Assembly: GCA_940746715.1 (NCBI GenBank)
Contig: CALNWN010000019.1
Location: forward strand, 1 to 38,022
From: an uncultured Paraburkholderia sp.
GTDB lineage: Bacteria; Pseudomonadota; Gammaproteobacteria; Burkholderiales; Burkholderiaceae
Length of the DNA stretch: 38,022 nucleotides
Reading direction: 5' to 3'
Positions 9,011 through 18,351 of the stretch are shown here, in pieces. The notes under the pieces are model-generated. The model made no database searches. It was not told the origin of the DNA and saw only the letters and a program-made list of their open reading frames with translations. Position 1 is the stretch's first letter, and each line of letters begins with the position of its first letter. The translations under genes and the position numbers were made by a program.

Positions 9011-10354
9011 ATGTCCCCTCCGCTGCGCCACCTACACACTTCGCCCACGCTGCCGGCCGTCGCTGACGTGGTCGTGATCGGGGGCTGCATCATCGGCGTA
9101 TTTGCCGCCTACTATCTAGCGCGGCGGGGCGTGTCCGTCGCTCTCGTCGAGAAGGGAAGGGTCGGCGCCGAACAGTCGAGCCGAAACTGGGGCTGGTGCC
9201 GGCAGCAGAACCGTGACGTACGCGAATTGCCGATGGCGAGCAAAAGCCTTGATCTTTGGGAGAGATTTGCCATCGAGTCAGGTGAAGATACGGGCTTTCA
9301 TCGCTGCGGGCTGCTGTATCTGAGCAATGACGACGCCGAGTTGGCTCGCTGGGCCAATTGGGGCGACTTCGCCAAGACGGCGGGAGTGACGACCTACATG
9401 CTCGATAGCCGACAAGCCGCCGAACGGGGCAAGGTGACCGGCCGGGCCTGGAAAGGCGGCGTCTTCTCGCCCACGGACGGCACGGCGGACCCCGCGAAAG
9501 CCGCGCCCGCCGTGGCCGCCGCGCTGATCAAACTCGGGGGTAGCGTCACTCAGCATTGCGCCGCGCGCGGCATCGAGCTGGAGGGCGGGCGGGTCTGCGG
9601 CGTCGTGACCGAAGCCGGCGTCATCAGGACGCGCACAGTCGTTCTCGCAGGTAGTGCATGGGCATCCGCATTCTGCCGCCAGTTGGGCATCCGCTTTCCT
9701 CAAGCTTCGATCCGCCAATCCATCCTGAGTGTCGCCCCTGTCGAGCACCGCTTGCCGGATGCCCTGTTCACGTCCGGCGTCTCCGTTACGCGTCGAAACG
9801 ACGGGCGCTACGCGCTGGCCATTAGCGGGCGGGCCCGCGTAGATGTGACGCCCCAGTTTCTGCGGTTCGTCCCGCAGTTCGTACCCATGTTCGCCAAGCG
9901 CTGGCGCAACCTTCTTCCGGGCGGCCTGGAGGGTATTCGGGGCGGGCATGAAACGCTCAAGCGCTGGCGGCTCGACGCGCCGACACCCATGGAGCGGATA
10001 CGCATTCTCGATCCGAAGCCTGATCGCGCAGCGGTCGCCGAAACCCACCGCCGCGCCATCGAACTGCTGCCCGAACTTCGCCAAGCCAAAATCACGCATG
10101 CGTGGGCCGGTTTCGTCGACAGCACGCCGGACGGCGTACCGGGTATTGGCGAAGTGCCGGGCGTGCCCGGGCTGATCCTGGCCGCGGGTTTTTCGGGGCA
10201 CGATTTCGGCATCGGCCCCGGCGCTGGACACCTGATCGCGGACCTTGCCAGCGGTGCGGATCCGATCGTGGATCCTACGCCGTATCAGCCCGGCCGATTC
10301 GCCCAGTCCGCGTGGGCAAGGTCGCTGATTTCTAAGCACACCTCATCTATCTGA
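9011..10354 (+). CDS. FAD-dependent oxidoreductase (DAO family)
   Basis: A 447-residue flavoenzyme of the glycine/D-amino-acid oxidase superfamily, likely oxidising an amine or amino acid. It has an N-terminal Rossmann segment (VVVIGGCIIGVFAAYYLARR, about residues 20-39), an acidic residue after strand 2 (VALVEKGR), a family block SSRNWGWCRQQNRD, and a C-terminal FAD region (DSTPDGVPGIG; GFSGHDFGIGPGAG). The nucleotide-binding loop reads GGCIIG where the family has GGGIIG: the second Gly of GxGxxG is Cys. That position is nearly invariant, so activity may be lost although the frame is open. It is co-transcribed with the upstream cupin and faces a convergent LysR gene 39 bases downstream. Confidence 0.85.
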   Translation: MSPPLRHLHTSPTLPAVADVVVIGGCIIGVFAAYYLARRGVSVALVEKGRVGAEQSSRNWGWCRQQNRDVRELPMASKSLDLWERFAIESGEDTGFHRCGLLYLSNDDAELARWANWGDFAKTAGVTTYMLDSRQAAERGKVTGRAWKGGVFSPTDGTADPAKAAPAVAAALIKLGGSVTQHCAARGIELEGGRVCGVVTEAGVIRTRTVVLAGSAWASAFCRQLGIRFPQASIRQSILSVAPVEHRLPDALFTSGVSVTRRNDGRYALAISGRARVDVTPQFLRFVPQFVPMFAKRWRNLLPGGLEGIRGGHETLKRWRLDAPTPMERIRILDPKPDRAAVAETHRRAIELLPELRQAKITHAWAGFVDSTPDGVPGIGEVPGVPGLILAAGFSGHDFGIGPGAGHLIADLASGADPIVDPTPYQPGRFAQSAWARSLISKHTSSI

Positions 10355-10393
10355 TTGCAGATCAATCAGGTTCGTGCGGCCGGCCATGCAACG

Positions 10394-11278
10394 CTACGCC
10401 AGTCGCAAATCCCACAATACGTCGAGTACGTGTTGCGTGGAACGCTCGACGTACCCCGCGCGATGTGCAATACCGAGCCGTCGCCACAACGCAGGGCGCA
10501 GCGGACGCATGACAATGCCCCTGTCCGGCAATGGCGTCGTCGCCTCATGGGGCAACAGCGCGGCGCCGTAACCTGCCGCAACCAGGCTCTTGATCGCGTC
10601 GTTGTAGTTGAGCTGAATGCGCGGCGCAGGATGGTGCCCTCCACTCGCGAACCACTCGGCAGTCAGGCGCGAGAGATGCGTAGTCGCGTCATTGAGAATG
10701 AGAGGCTGATCGGCGAGCCATTCGGGTGTCACGCGAGCCGGGCACCGCCAATGTGCCGGCACAAAAGCCCTCACCGGGTCGCGGCGCCAAGGCTTTATCA
10801 CGAGTCCGGCCACCGGGGGCTGAGACAGCGCGACCAGCCCGACATCCAGCGTTCCATCCACCAGCCGGGACAAGGTTTCCTGCGAAGTAAGCACGACGAT
10901 CAGAATGTTGATGGCGGGATGATGTTCGCGCAGAACCTCGAGCGCTCGCGGCAGCACGTGTGCGATCACGCCCGTGGACGCGCCGAGACGCGCACGCCCT
11001 TCGAGCCCCCCTACCTGGCGTTGAATATCGTCTAACGCCTGCTCCGCGTCGGCCAGGAGCCGGCGCGCGCGCTCCACCAGTACCTCCCCTATGGACGTCG
11101 GCCCCACATTCCCGCGCTTGCGTGACAGGAGCGGAGCTCCAATGCGCTCCTCCAGTTCGGCAATGTGAAGGCTCACAGTGGGCGGCGCAAGGTGCAATGC
11201 ACGCGCCGCATCGGCAAATGAACCATGCTCGGCTACGGCGACCAGCGTGCGCAAGCGGTCCAGACTGATTTCTCGCAT
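10394..11278 (-). CDS. LysR-family transcriptional regulator
   Basis: A 294-residue cytoplasmic DNA-binding regulator of normal family length. The winged helix-turn-helix is at residues about 5-62 (RLRTLVAVAEHGSFADAARA, then PTVSLHIAELEERIG). The effector-binding region follows (about 90-290). It is divergent from the argC remnant, with two LysR-type inverted repeats in the gap, and convergent with the cupin-oxidase operon. The closest repeat lies 13 bases before its own ATG, which suggests autorepression. The target operon is not certain: classically it would be the divergent gene, which is now broken. The frame is intact. Confidence 0.9.
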   Translation of the reverse strand: MREISLDRLRTLVAVAEHGSFADAARALHLAPPTVSLHIAELEERIGAPLLSRKRGNVGPTSIGEVLVERARRLLADAEQALDDIQRQVGGLEGRARLGASTGVIAHVLPRALEVLREHHPAINILIVVLTSQETLSRLVDGTLDVGLVALSQPPVAGLVIKPWRRDPVRAFVPAHWRCPARVTPEWLADQPLILNDATTHLSRLTAEWFASGGHHPAPRIQLNYNDAIKSLVAAGYGAALLPHEATTPLPDRGIVMRPLRPALWRRLGIAHRAGYVERSTQHVLDVLWDLRLA

Positions 11279-11290
11279 GGCGGCGTCCCG

Positions 11291-11307
11291 ATTCAGAAAA
11301 ACTGAAT
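11291..11307. promoter_or_regulatory. Candidate LysR operator, T-N11-A
   Basis: ATTCAG, AAAAA, CTGAAT: a perfect 6-bp dyad containing the T-N11-A pattern typical of LysR-type binding sites, 13 bases before the LysR ATG at 11278. Symmetry is seen directly; binding is inferred. Confidence 0.6.
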
Positions 11308-11313
11308 GTCTAC

Positions 11314-11328
11314 GTTGTGAAATTCAAC
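11314..11328. promoter_or_regulatory. Second candidate LysR site
   Basis: GTTG, seven bases, CAAC, again fitting T-N11-A. It is centred 22 bases (about two helical turns) from the repeat at 11291-11307, so a dimer of dimers could occupy one DNA face, as is usual for LysR regulators. Confidence 0.45.
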
Positions 11329-11406
11329 TTTCTCTATTCTAGCCGCCCGCGCAATATAGCGGCTCGTTTTGCCTGTCACAACCACAGTCAGCGGAGTCAT
11401 TCACGT

Positions 11407-11993
11407 ATGAGCTCTCCCCTAGTTTTCATCGACGGCGACCAAGGCACCACCGGGCTGCAAATCCACGAACGGCTGCGCGACCGCACCGGCATCAGACTGT
11501 TCACACTGGGTGGTGCCGAGCGCAAAGATTCGCGGCGGCGCGCAGAAGACATCAACGCCTGCGACATCGCCATCTCCAGGTCTATGGCCTCGACCTCGCA
11601 CACAAGCACACCCCGGAGATTCAGCAGCACGCAACCCTTGCGCAGCGTCCCATTCTCGTTCCTGCGTACGGAGCCTTCCGCCAGGGCATCGTGCTCACGG
11701 TGCCGCTGGCGTTGAGGCTGCTGACACCCGGCGTGGATGGCGCCACCTTACACACCTGCCTCGCAGCGCACTATGCCGATGCAACTCACGTACGAGTCTT
11801 GCCGTTGCACGAATCGAACGCCTTGAAGCACCTGGATCCGCAAGCGCTGAAGGGCACCAACGACATGCACTTGAACGTATTTCATGACGTCGAACACGAG
11901 CACGTATTGCTGTCGGCGGTTTTCGATAATCTTGGCAAGGGCGCATCCGGAGCTGCGGTTCAGAACCTCGACCTCATGCTCGCGCGGCAATAG
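11407..11993 (+). pseudogene. argC: N-acetyl-gamma-glutamyl-phosphate reductase, type 2, internally deleted
   Basis: Arginine-biosynthesis enzyme reducing N-acetylglutamyl phosphate. The first 56 codons show the NADP-binding start (VFIDGDQGTTGLQI) and end at ACDIAI. The next recognisable text, YGLDLAHKHTPEIQQHA, belongs far downstream in the family and is in another frame. It continues to GTNDMHLNVF and DNLGKGASGAAVQN, ending with TAG at 11993. About 115 of the usual 310 or so residues are missing, including the catalytic-Cys motif (NPGCYPT). The junction is at about 11574/11575. The remnant cannot be an active reductase. Another ArgC elsewhere would be needed for prototrophy. Confidence 0.85.
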
Positions 11994-12164
11994 TGGCTGA
12001 ACATTAGGATGACGTACGAATCAGGCGATAGTCGATGTGGCCATGGCAGCTATCGCTTTGATCCGGGAAAGGGGACCTGTTGCACCGCGGCGTCCTCTCA
12101 ACCAACGGCTCCGAGCCGCTCGGAAAGCGCTCACCACGTAGCCACGCGACGCTTACCCTAACGC

Positions 12165-13701
12165 CTACGACAGCTTGAACGTTGCCGCTGCCGAGTTCAG
12201 CCGCTGCGCCTGCTCGTCCAGCGAGGACGACGCGGCCGCCGCCTGCTCCACGAGCGCGGCGTTCTGTTGCGTGACATCATCCATCTGTGTGACGGCGCGG
12301 CTTACCTGCTCGATGCCGGTGCTCTGCTCCGTCGATGCCGCCGAAATCTCGCCCATGATGCCCGCCACCTGACGGATCGAGCGCTCGATATCGTTCATCC
12401 GTTCACCGGCCACTTCGACGAGGCGGTTGCCGTCGTCGACTCGCGAAGCCGAACGCTGGATCAGTTCCTTGATGTCCTTCGCCGCCGCGCCGCTGCGTTG
12501 CGCGAGCGTGCGCACTTCGGAGGCCACGACCGCGGAGCCGCGGCCTTCCTCGCCGGCGCGCGCCGCCTCGACAGCCGCATTCAGCGCGAGAATATTAGTC
12601 TGGAATGCGATGCTTTCGATCACGGTCGTGATGTCCGCGATCTTGCCGGAGTCGGCGGTGATCTGCTGCATCGTGTCGACCACCTGGCGAACCGCAGTCG
12701 CGCCGCGCTCCGTCGCTTCGCTCGCGCTGCCCACGAGCGCGTTGGCGTGTTGCGCGTGGTCGGCGTTCTGCTTCACCGTCGCGGTGATCTGTTCCATGCT
12801 CGCCGCGGTTTCTTGCAGCGACGCGGCCTGCTCTTCGGTGCGCTGCGACAGATCGAGATTCCCTTGGGCAATCTCGGCAGAGCCGAGCGCGATGGAGCGG
12901 CTCGCCGACTGGATCTCGGCAATCATCGCAGCGAGGCGCGCCTTCATCTCGCCGAGCGCCGCGAGCAGGCTGCCTGCCTGGCTGCCGGCCGCCTCGAATC
13001 GCACCGCGAGATTACCGCCCGCGATTTCGTGCGCCACGTAGGCAGCGTAGGTCGGTTCGCCGCCGAGCATGCGCCGCACGCTGCGCAGCACCGCCCACGC
13101 CATCGCGGCAACCGCCACGCGGCAATCACGAGGGCGATTGCGCCGAGCATCGTCGCCAGTTTTGTAAAGCTGGCGTTGATGTCGTCGTACCAGAAGCCTG
13201 TACCGACCCACCAGTCCCAATACGGCACGCCCACCACACCTTGCAGTTTGGGTTCGACGGGCGCGTCCGGACCGCGCTTGATCAGCACGTCGACCAACGC
13301 GAAATGCGCCTGCAGCATGCCCTGGCGATAGGCCTCGCTGTCGGTCAGCCGCTCGTCGTCCAATTGCCGTTGGCTTTCGTGCCGATGAATTTCGCGTTCG
13401 GATGCACCAGATTGATGCCGTCCGAGGTCGTCGCCCAGTAGTAGCTCTTCGAGTTTGCATTGAGCTGCGACAGGGCGGCCTTCGCCTGCCGCTGCGCCTC
13501 CTCGCGTGTCAGCGTGCCGCGCTGCTCCAGCTGGTGATACGAATCGATGAGATGTTCGGCTTTTTCCAGCAGGATGACGATCTCCTCGCGCCGTGAATCG
13601 ATGAGCGCGCTGCGCAGCGTATGCAACGCGGTCGCGGCGATTGCAGCGACGCCGAGCAGCGCGGCGAGAACGAGTGCAAGCAGTTTGGTGGACAGCTTCA
13701 T
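12165..13701 (-). pseudogene. Methyl-accepting chemotaxis receptor, two frameshifts
   Basis: Inner-membrane chemoreceptor. From ATG 13701: a membrane helix (residues about 5-27), then a single-Cache sensor (YYWATTSDGINLVHPNAKF; later PYWDWWVGTGFWYDDI), a second helix, a HAMP-like segment, and the long cytoplasmic coiled coil with the CheA/CheW-binding tip (AFQTNILALNAAVEAARAG). The coding is in three frames. One base is missing at about 13366 and one at about 13120, as restoring them rejoins the Cache domain and the second helix. In the tip, the usual GFAVVA reads GSAVVA. No chemotaxis genes adjoin it. Confidence 0.88.
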
Positions 13702-13847
13702 GCATTGGCCCCGGCGGGTTAACTAGTTGGTACATATATCGGCCGAGGGGGCCTGGTTCTTGAATTTTCTGCGGTGCGCGTTTACCCGGATGCGGCGGTT
13801 ACCGAATGCTGCTGTGCCACCGTCCCGCTCACGAGAAGCACGATCCC

Positions 13848-14750
13848 TTACTTCCCCTCCCCCCTCCCATACCCCTTCGGCGACACCCCCACATACCGCG
13901 TGAACGCAACACTAAACGCGTGCGCCGAGCCATAGCCCACGCGTGCCGCGATCGTCGCAACGCTGAGCGTGTTCCGGCGCAGCAGATTCTTCGCGATGGC
14001 CATGCGCCACGACAGCAGATACTCCATGGGTGCGACGCCGACTGCGCGGCTGAAGCGCTCGAAGAAAGACGAGCGCGACAGCGCAGCGATCTTCGCAAGC
14101 TGCGCCATCGTCCACGGCTCCTGCGGGCGCTCGTGCATCTGACGGATGGCGAGCGCGAGCCGGGCATCGGCGAGGCCGCGGACGAGCCCAGGCGACGCCC
14201 CCGTCTGCGTCGAGCGCAACGCTTCAATCAGGAGTACTTCCAACAGGCGCGCAAGCACCACCTCGCGCGCGGGCCGCTGCGCTTGCGACTCCTCCCGCAC
14301 CAGCTTCACAAGTGTCGCGAGCCTGCGGTCACCTCGCACGAGCACCATCTCGGGCAGAAGCGAAATCAGCAAGGCCGCATCCGGCGACCCAAACGTGCAC
14401 AGGCCCGCAAGCCATTGCGCATCCGGCGCGGCTGACGCATCGCCGAAACGGAAGCTGCCGTCGGGCAGCGGCGTGGGCGCGAGATTCGGCGCGGCGTCAT
14501 CGTCCGGTGGGTCGATGCTTGTGATCTCAAAGCCGAAAACCTCGGGCACGAGCACGAAGTCGTCGGCCTGAAGAATGAGCGGCTCGCCACCATTAACCGA
14601 CAGACGCAGCGATCCTTCGAGCACCACGCAATAGAACGGCTGCCCGACCTCCGTGCGGCTCGCACGCCAGCGCCCCGCGCCGCTGAGCACTTTGGAGAAA
14701 GTGGGCGCCGGTTGCAGCAAGGTGACGACTTCCGCCAGCGGGTCGACCAT
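13848..14750 (-). CDS. AraC-family regulator with cupin sensor domain
   Basis: A 300-residue transcription factor. Residues about 1-175 form a cupin-type effector domain (FYCVVLEGSLRLSVNG, QADDFVLVPE). Residues about 195-295 hold the two AraC helix-turn-helices (MAQLAKIAALSRSSFFERFS; VATIAARVGYGSAHAFSVAF), ending in the family GVSPKGY motif. It is divergently oriented to the SDR gene with 99 bases between, a common arrangement in which such cupin-AraC proteins control an adjacent reductase. The target SDR is truncated here. The frame is intact. Confidence 0.9.
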   Translation of the reverse strand: MVDPLAEVVTLLQPAPTFSKVLSGAGRWRASRTEVGQPFYCVVLEGSLRLSVNGGEPLILQADDFVLVPEVFGFEITSIDPPDDDAAPNLAPTPLPDGSFRFGDASAAPDAQWLAGLCTFGSPDAALLISLLPEMVLVRGDRRLATLVKLVREESQAQRPAREVVLARLLEVLLIEALRSTQTGASPGLVRGLADARLALAIRQMHERPQEPWTMAQLAKIAALSRSSFFERFSRAVGVAPMEYLLSWRMAIAKNLLRRNTLSVATIAARVGYGSAHAFSVAFTRYVGVSPKGYGRGEGK

Positions 14751-14849
14751 GGTCGGACGATCTCTAATGAAAAGTGGACGTTCGATTATAGCGAGTCCGG
14801 CCTGCGACGCGCTATCGTGGGGCCACTGTCACCGACCACAGGAGTCGAC

Positions 14850-15194
14850 ATGAAGACCGTATTGATCACGGGTTGCTCGTCCGGGTTTGGCCTTGAAATC
14901 GCCCGCCATTTTCTGGATCGCGACTGGCGCGTCGTCGCCACGATGCGCACGCCGCGCGAAGACGTGTTGCCGCGTTCCGATCGCCTATCCATTCTCGCGC
15001 TCGACGTGAGGGATCCGCAAAGCATCCGCACTGCGATCGATGCCGCCGGTCCCGTCGACGTGCTCGTCAACAATGCGGGCATCGGCTTTCTCAACGCGCT
15101 CGAAGGCACCCCGATGGACATCGCACGCGACATCTTCGAGACCAACACGCTCGGCACCAGATCGCGATGCGCGATTTTCCCTTCGGACCCCTGA
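14850..15194 (+). pseudogene. Short-chain dehydrogenase, C-terminal half deleted
   Basis: NAD(P)-dependent oxidoreductase fragment. AGGAG lies 7 bases before the ATG. It carries the classical SDR N-terminus: TGCSSGFG cofactor loop (residues about 7-14), the Asp of LDVRD and the NNAGIG motif, then FETNTLGT. Homology stops near 15160, and the remaining codons to TGA at 15194 are antisense to the convergent LysR gene. The catalytic Ser and YxxxK are gone; about 150-170 residues are missing. A deletion removed the 3' ends of both genes and joined them tail to tail. It is divergent from the AraC gene, its likely regulator. Confidence 0.88.
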
Positions 15195-15780
15195 CGTCCC
15201 ACGCGGCAATCCGATCGTTTCCGCCGCGCAGCACAGCCGGAACGCTGGACTTGCCCTTCGGCCGCGCCAAACTCGGCTTGGCGACGACAACCAGCCGGTC
15301 GCGCAGGAACACCCTGCCGATCAGGCTCTCGTCGGGATCGGGGTTGACGCGAATCACGAGGTCGTAGCCTTCCTCGATCATGTCGACAGGGCGATCCTGC
15401 GTCGTGACTTCGAGCCGAATCTCGGGATATTTCAGCGCGAAGGTGGCGACCAGCTTGCCCATGGCGAGCTGCGAAAAGAGCGCCGGCGCGCTGATGCGCA
15501 GCCGACCGCGCGGCTCTTCACTACCGGATGCAATGGCCGCGGCGCTCTCTGCAAGCTCGGTCAGGAGCGCTCCCGTCGTGCGCTCGTAAAGCGCGCGTCC
15601 TTCCTGCGTGAGTTTCAATCCGCGCGGCCCGCGTTCGAACAGCCTGAGGCCGAGACTGTTCTCTAGTTCGCTCACCCTGCGCGAGAGCGTGGCCTTCGGA
15701 CGCTCTGTCGCACGAGCGGCCTCCCCAAAACTCCCGTGACGGGCGACGAGGTTGAAATCAGCGAGAGCAAGCAGGTCCAT
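15091..15780 (-). pseudogene. LysR-family regulator, C-terminus deleted
   Basis: The helix-turn-helix (residues about 1-60: FNLVARHGSFGEAARA, SRRVSELENSLG) and most of the effector domain are present up to about WDVRGPKGKSRIAI. After about 15165 the reading enters the antisense of the SDR remnant and ends at 15091, so about 80-90 residues are lost. A GTG at 15789 is possible, but ATG 15780 is preceded by GGTGGA at good spacing. It is divergent from the NmrA-like gene, with a dyad at 15795-15807 between them, so it probably controlled that gene. The DNA-binding half is intact. Confidence 0.85.
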
Positions 15781-15794
15781 GTGTTCCACCAGTG

Positions 15795-15807
15795 AGACAC
15801 TCTGTCT
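15795..15807. promoter_or_regulatory. Inverted repeat between LysR and NmrA-like genes
   Basis: AGACA, CTC, TGTCT: a perfect 5-bp dyad 15 bases upstream of the LysR ATG, in the shared divergent promoter region. An operator for the adjacent LysR protein is plausible from position but not shown. Confidence 0.4.
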
Positions 15808-15882
15808 ATTTATAGCATCTTCCAGACCGGAAATGGATCACTTACCTTAGAGCCATCCCAACCAACTCAAGGAGTGAACACC

Positions 15883-16746
15883 ATGACTATCCTCGTAACC
15901 GGCGCCACCGGCCGTGTCGGCCGCCAGGTCGTCAATCAACTCGTCAACCGCGGCGCCGACGTGCGCGTGCTGGTGCGCGATCCGTCGAAAGCGGATTTCC
16001 CGCCGGCCGTGACCGTTGTTCAGGGAGATATGCTCGACCTCGACTCCCTTCGCAAAGCCTTCGCCGACGTCCGCACGCTGTTCCTGCTCAATGCCGTGGC
16101 GGGCGACGAGTTCACCCAGGCGCTCATCGCGCTCAACGTTGCTCGCGAGTCCGGTGTCGAGCGCGTGGTCTATCTGTCGTTCATCCACGCCGAGCGGTTT
16201 GTGAATGTGCCGCACTTTGCCGTGAAATCCGGCGCCGAGCGCATGATCGAAGAGATGGGATTCAGCGCGACGATTCTGCGTCCGGCTTACTTCATGGACA
16301 ACGAGCTCATGATCCGCGACGTGATCGTCAATCATGGCGTCTATCCGATGCCTATCGGCAGCAAGGGCGTCGCGATGATCGACACGCGTGACATCGCGAA
16401 AGTCGCGGCCATCGAACTGCTGCGTCGAAACGATGCACCCGGCAAACTGCCGCTCGACATCATCAACCTCGTCGGACCCGACACGCTGACGGGTGCGAAG
16501 CTGGCCGCTATCTGGTCAGAGGTGCTCGGCCGCCCGGTTGCCTATGGCGGCGACGATCCCAGCGGCTTCGAGCAGAACCTGGCCACGTTCATGCCGAAAT
16601 GGATGGCCTATGAGATGCGCCTGATGGCCGAGCGCTACGTCAGCGACGGCATGGTGCCGGAGGCGGCAGACGTCGAGCGTCTTACCGGCATTCTGGGCCG
16701 CCCGCTGCACGCGTATCGTGAGTTCGCCGCAGGGCTCGTTGGCTGA
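15883..16746 (+). CDS. NmrA-like NAD(P)-binding protein
   Basis: A 287-residue atypical SDR. AAGGAG at 15869-15874 fits ATG 15883 (8-base spacing) better than the in-frame GTG at 15874. The N-terminal Rossmann loop is VTGATGRVGRQV (residues about 4-15), followed by VRVLVRDPSKAD, which suggests NADPH preference. YLSFIHAERF and LRPAYFMDN are typical of NmrA/NAD(P)H-binding-like members, which act as quinone reductases or redox-sensing regulators. It is divergent from a truncated LysR gene and followed by a strong hairpin. The frame is intact. The substrate cannot be read from sequence. Confidence 0.85.
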   Translation: MTILVTGATGRVGRQVVNQLVNRGADVRVLVRDPSKADFPPAVTVVQGDMLDLDSLRKAFADVRTLFLLNAVAGDEFTQALIALNVARESGVERVVYLSFIHAERFVNVPHFAVKSGAERMIEEMGFSATILRPAYFMDNELMIRDVIVNHGVYPMPIGSKGVAMIDTRDIAKVAAIELLRRNDAPGKLPLDIINLVGPDTLTGAKLAAIWSEVLGRPVAYGGDDPSGFEQNLATFMPKWMAYEMRLMAERYVSDGMVPEAADVERLTGILGRPLHAYREFAAGLVG

Positions 16747-16753
16747 GCCTCGA

Positions 16754-16806
16754 ACCCCGTCCGATGCCGCCAATGCTCTACGATTGGCACGGCATCGAAA
16801 CGGGGT
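16754..16806. terminator. Long hairpin between convergent genes
   Basis: ACCCCGT pairs with ACGGGGT, GATGCCG with CGGCATC, and CCAAT with ATTGG around the loop GCTCTACG, giving about 19 base pairs with small bulges. It begins just after the NmrA-like stop and lies before the PLP-enzyme stop on the other strand. Position and symmetry fit a bidirectional terminator, although no T run follows. Confidence 0.65.
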
Positions 16807-16847
16807 CTCTTGCAGCCGGCCGACAGGCAGGCAGTGAAAAACGCAGC

Positions 16848-18087
16848 TTACGCGGCCAGCTTGAGCGCCTGCTCGAAGTCTGCCAACAGATCCTCAATGT
16901 CTTCAATGCCCACCGACAAGCGCAGCATGCCGTCGGAAATGCCCATCGCCTTGCGCGTTTCGGCGCCCGCCTCGAAGAAGATAGTGGGCGCGACCGGAAT
17001 GATGAGCGTGCGCGTGTCGCCGAGACCGGTCGCCTTGATAGGCAAGCGCAGTGCGTTGACGATCTCCGCCATGCGCTCTGCGTCGCGCAATTCGAACGAC
17101 AGCAGCCACGACGCGCCCTTGAACAGCGCCTGCGCGACGTCGTATTGCGGATGGCTCTCGAGCCCCGGATAGAACACCTTGCCGATAGCTTCGTGTCTCT
17201 CCAGGAAACGCGCCAGCGCCAGCGCGTTGTCGCTGCTCTGCTTCACCCGCAAGGCGAGCGTCTCGGCGCCCATCGCGATGGAGTGCGCCGCTCCGACGAC
17301 AAGGACGCCCCCATGTCGCGCAAGCCCTTCTTGCGGATCTGCAACAGACCCTGCTCCTTCGCCGGTGCACGCCGGTAGTCGTCCGCGATATTCGGGTACG
17401 CGCTCCAGTCGAACAGGCCCGTATCCGTCACCGCCCCGCCGAGCGCGGCGCCATGGCCCGCAATCGTCTTCGTCAGCGAGTTGACGACGAGGCTGGCGCC
17501 GACCGCTTTCGGCCTGAACAGGGCCGGCGACGTAATGGTGTTGTCGACCACATAGACGATGCCGCGCTCGCGACACAGGTCGCCGATACCCTGCAAGTCG
17601 GGAATCTGCGTGCCCGGATTCGCGATGGTTTCGACGAACACCACCGCGTATTCGGCTGCAGCGCGTTCTTCACGTTCTCTGCATCGCCGGCATCGACGGT
17701 TGTCACTTCCACGCCCAGCGTGCGCAACGTACCGAACAGGCTGTTCGTGTTGCCGAAAACGTAACGGCTCGACACAAGGTGATCGCCCGCACGCAGCAGC
17801 GTGAGGAAGATCGCGGTGATCGCAGCCATGCCGGTGCCGAAGCAGATGCTGCCGAGCCCGTCTTCGAGGCTCGTGATCTTGCGCTCGAGCGCGGCGGTGG
17901 TGGGCGTGCCCTGGCGCGCGTAGTTGAAGCCACCCTTGCGCGTGCCCTGGAACACGCCGATCAGATCCTCGACGTGCTCAAAACCATATTGCACGGACGT
18001 ATGAATCGGTTGACGCACGCCACCGTGCTCGGTGCCCGTAATCCTGTCGCCGTGCACGATGCTCGTGGTAAAGCCTTGCTTGTCCAT
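16848..18087 (-). pseudogene. Cystathionine gamma-synthase-family PLP enzyme, two frameshifts
   Basis: Sulfur amino-acid enzyme of the Cys/Met-metabolism PLP family (gamma-synthase, gamma-lyase or O-acetylhomoserine sulfhydrylase type), about 413 codons when repaired. In order: HTSVQYGFEHVEDL, the PLP-phosphate region FGTGMAAI, VVDNTITSPALF with the conserved Asp, the Schiff-base Lys in NSLTKTIAG, and the C-terminal TGLGDTRTLI. One base is missing at about 17652 (restoring A gives Arg-Met-Val-Phe-Val) and one at about 17292 (restoring G gives Ser-Glu-Ala-Ala-His). All catalytic motifs survive in pieces. Exact reaction within the family is not decidable here. Confidence 0.9.
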
Positions 18088-18351
18088 CGTTTTTTTCGCC
18101 CTTGAAGTCGATTACAGCGGCACATTATGGCCGCTAACCCACGGCCGCGCGATCTTCGCCGCCGTTGCGGGTGAACATATTATGCGCTTCGGGCGCCATG
18201 CCGCCGTCGGGGCACAGGGCACGATTCGCGACGCGCGATTACAATGCCCGATCGCTAAAGTCAGTGGCGTTGCGGACCTCGCGCGGTCTGCTCAAGCTTT
18301 TTTACATATCGCCGTTATCAAGGTGAAAGGTCATATCTTCGCGTCGAATGC

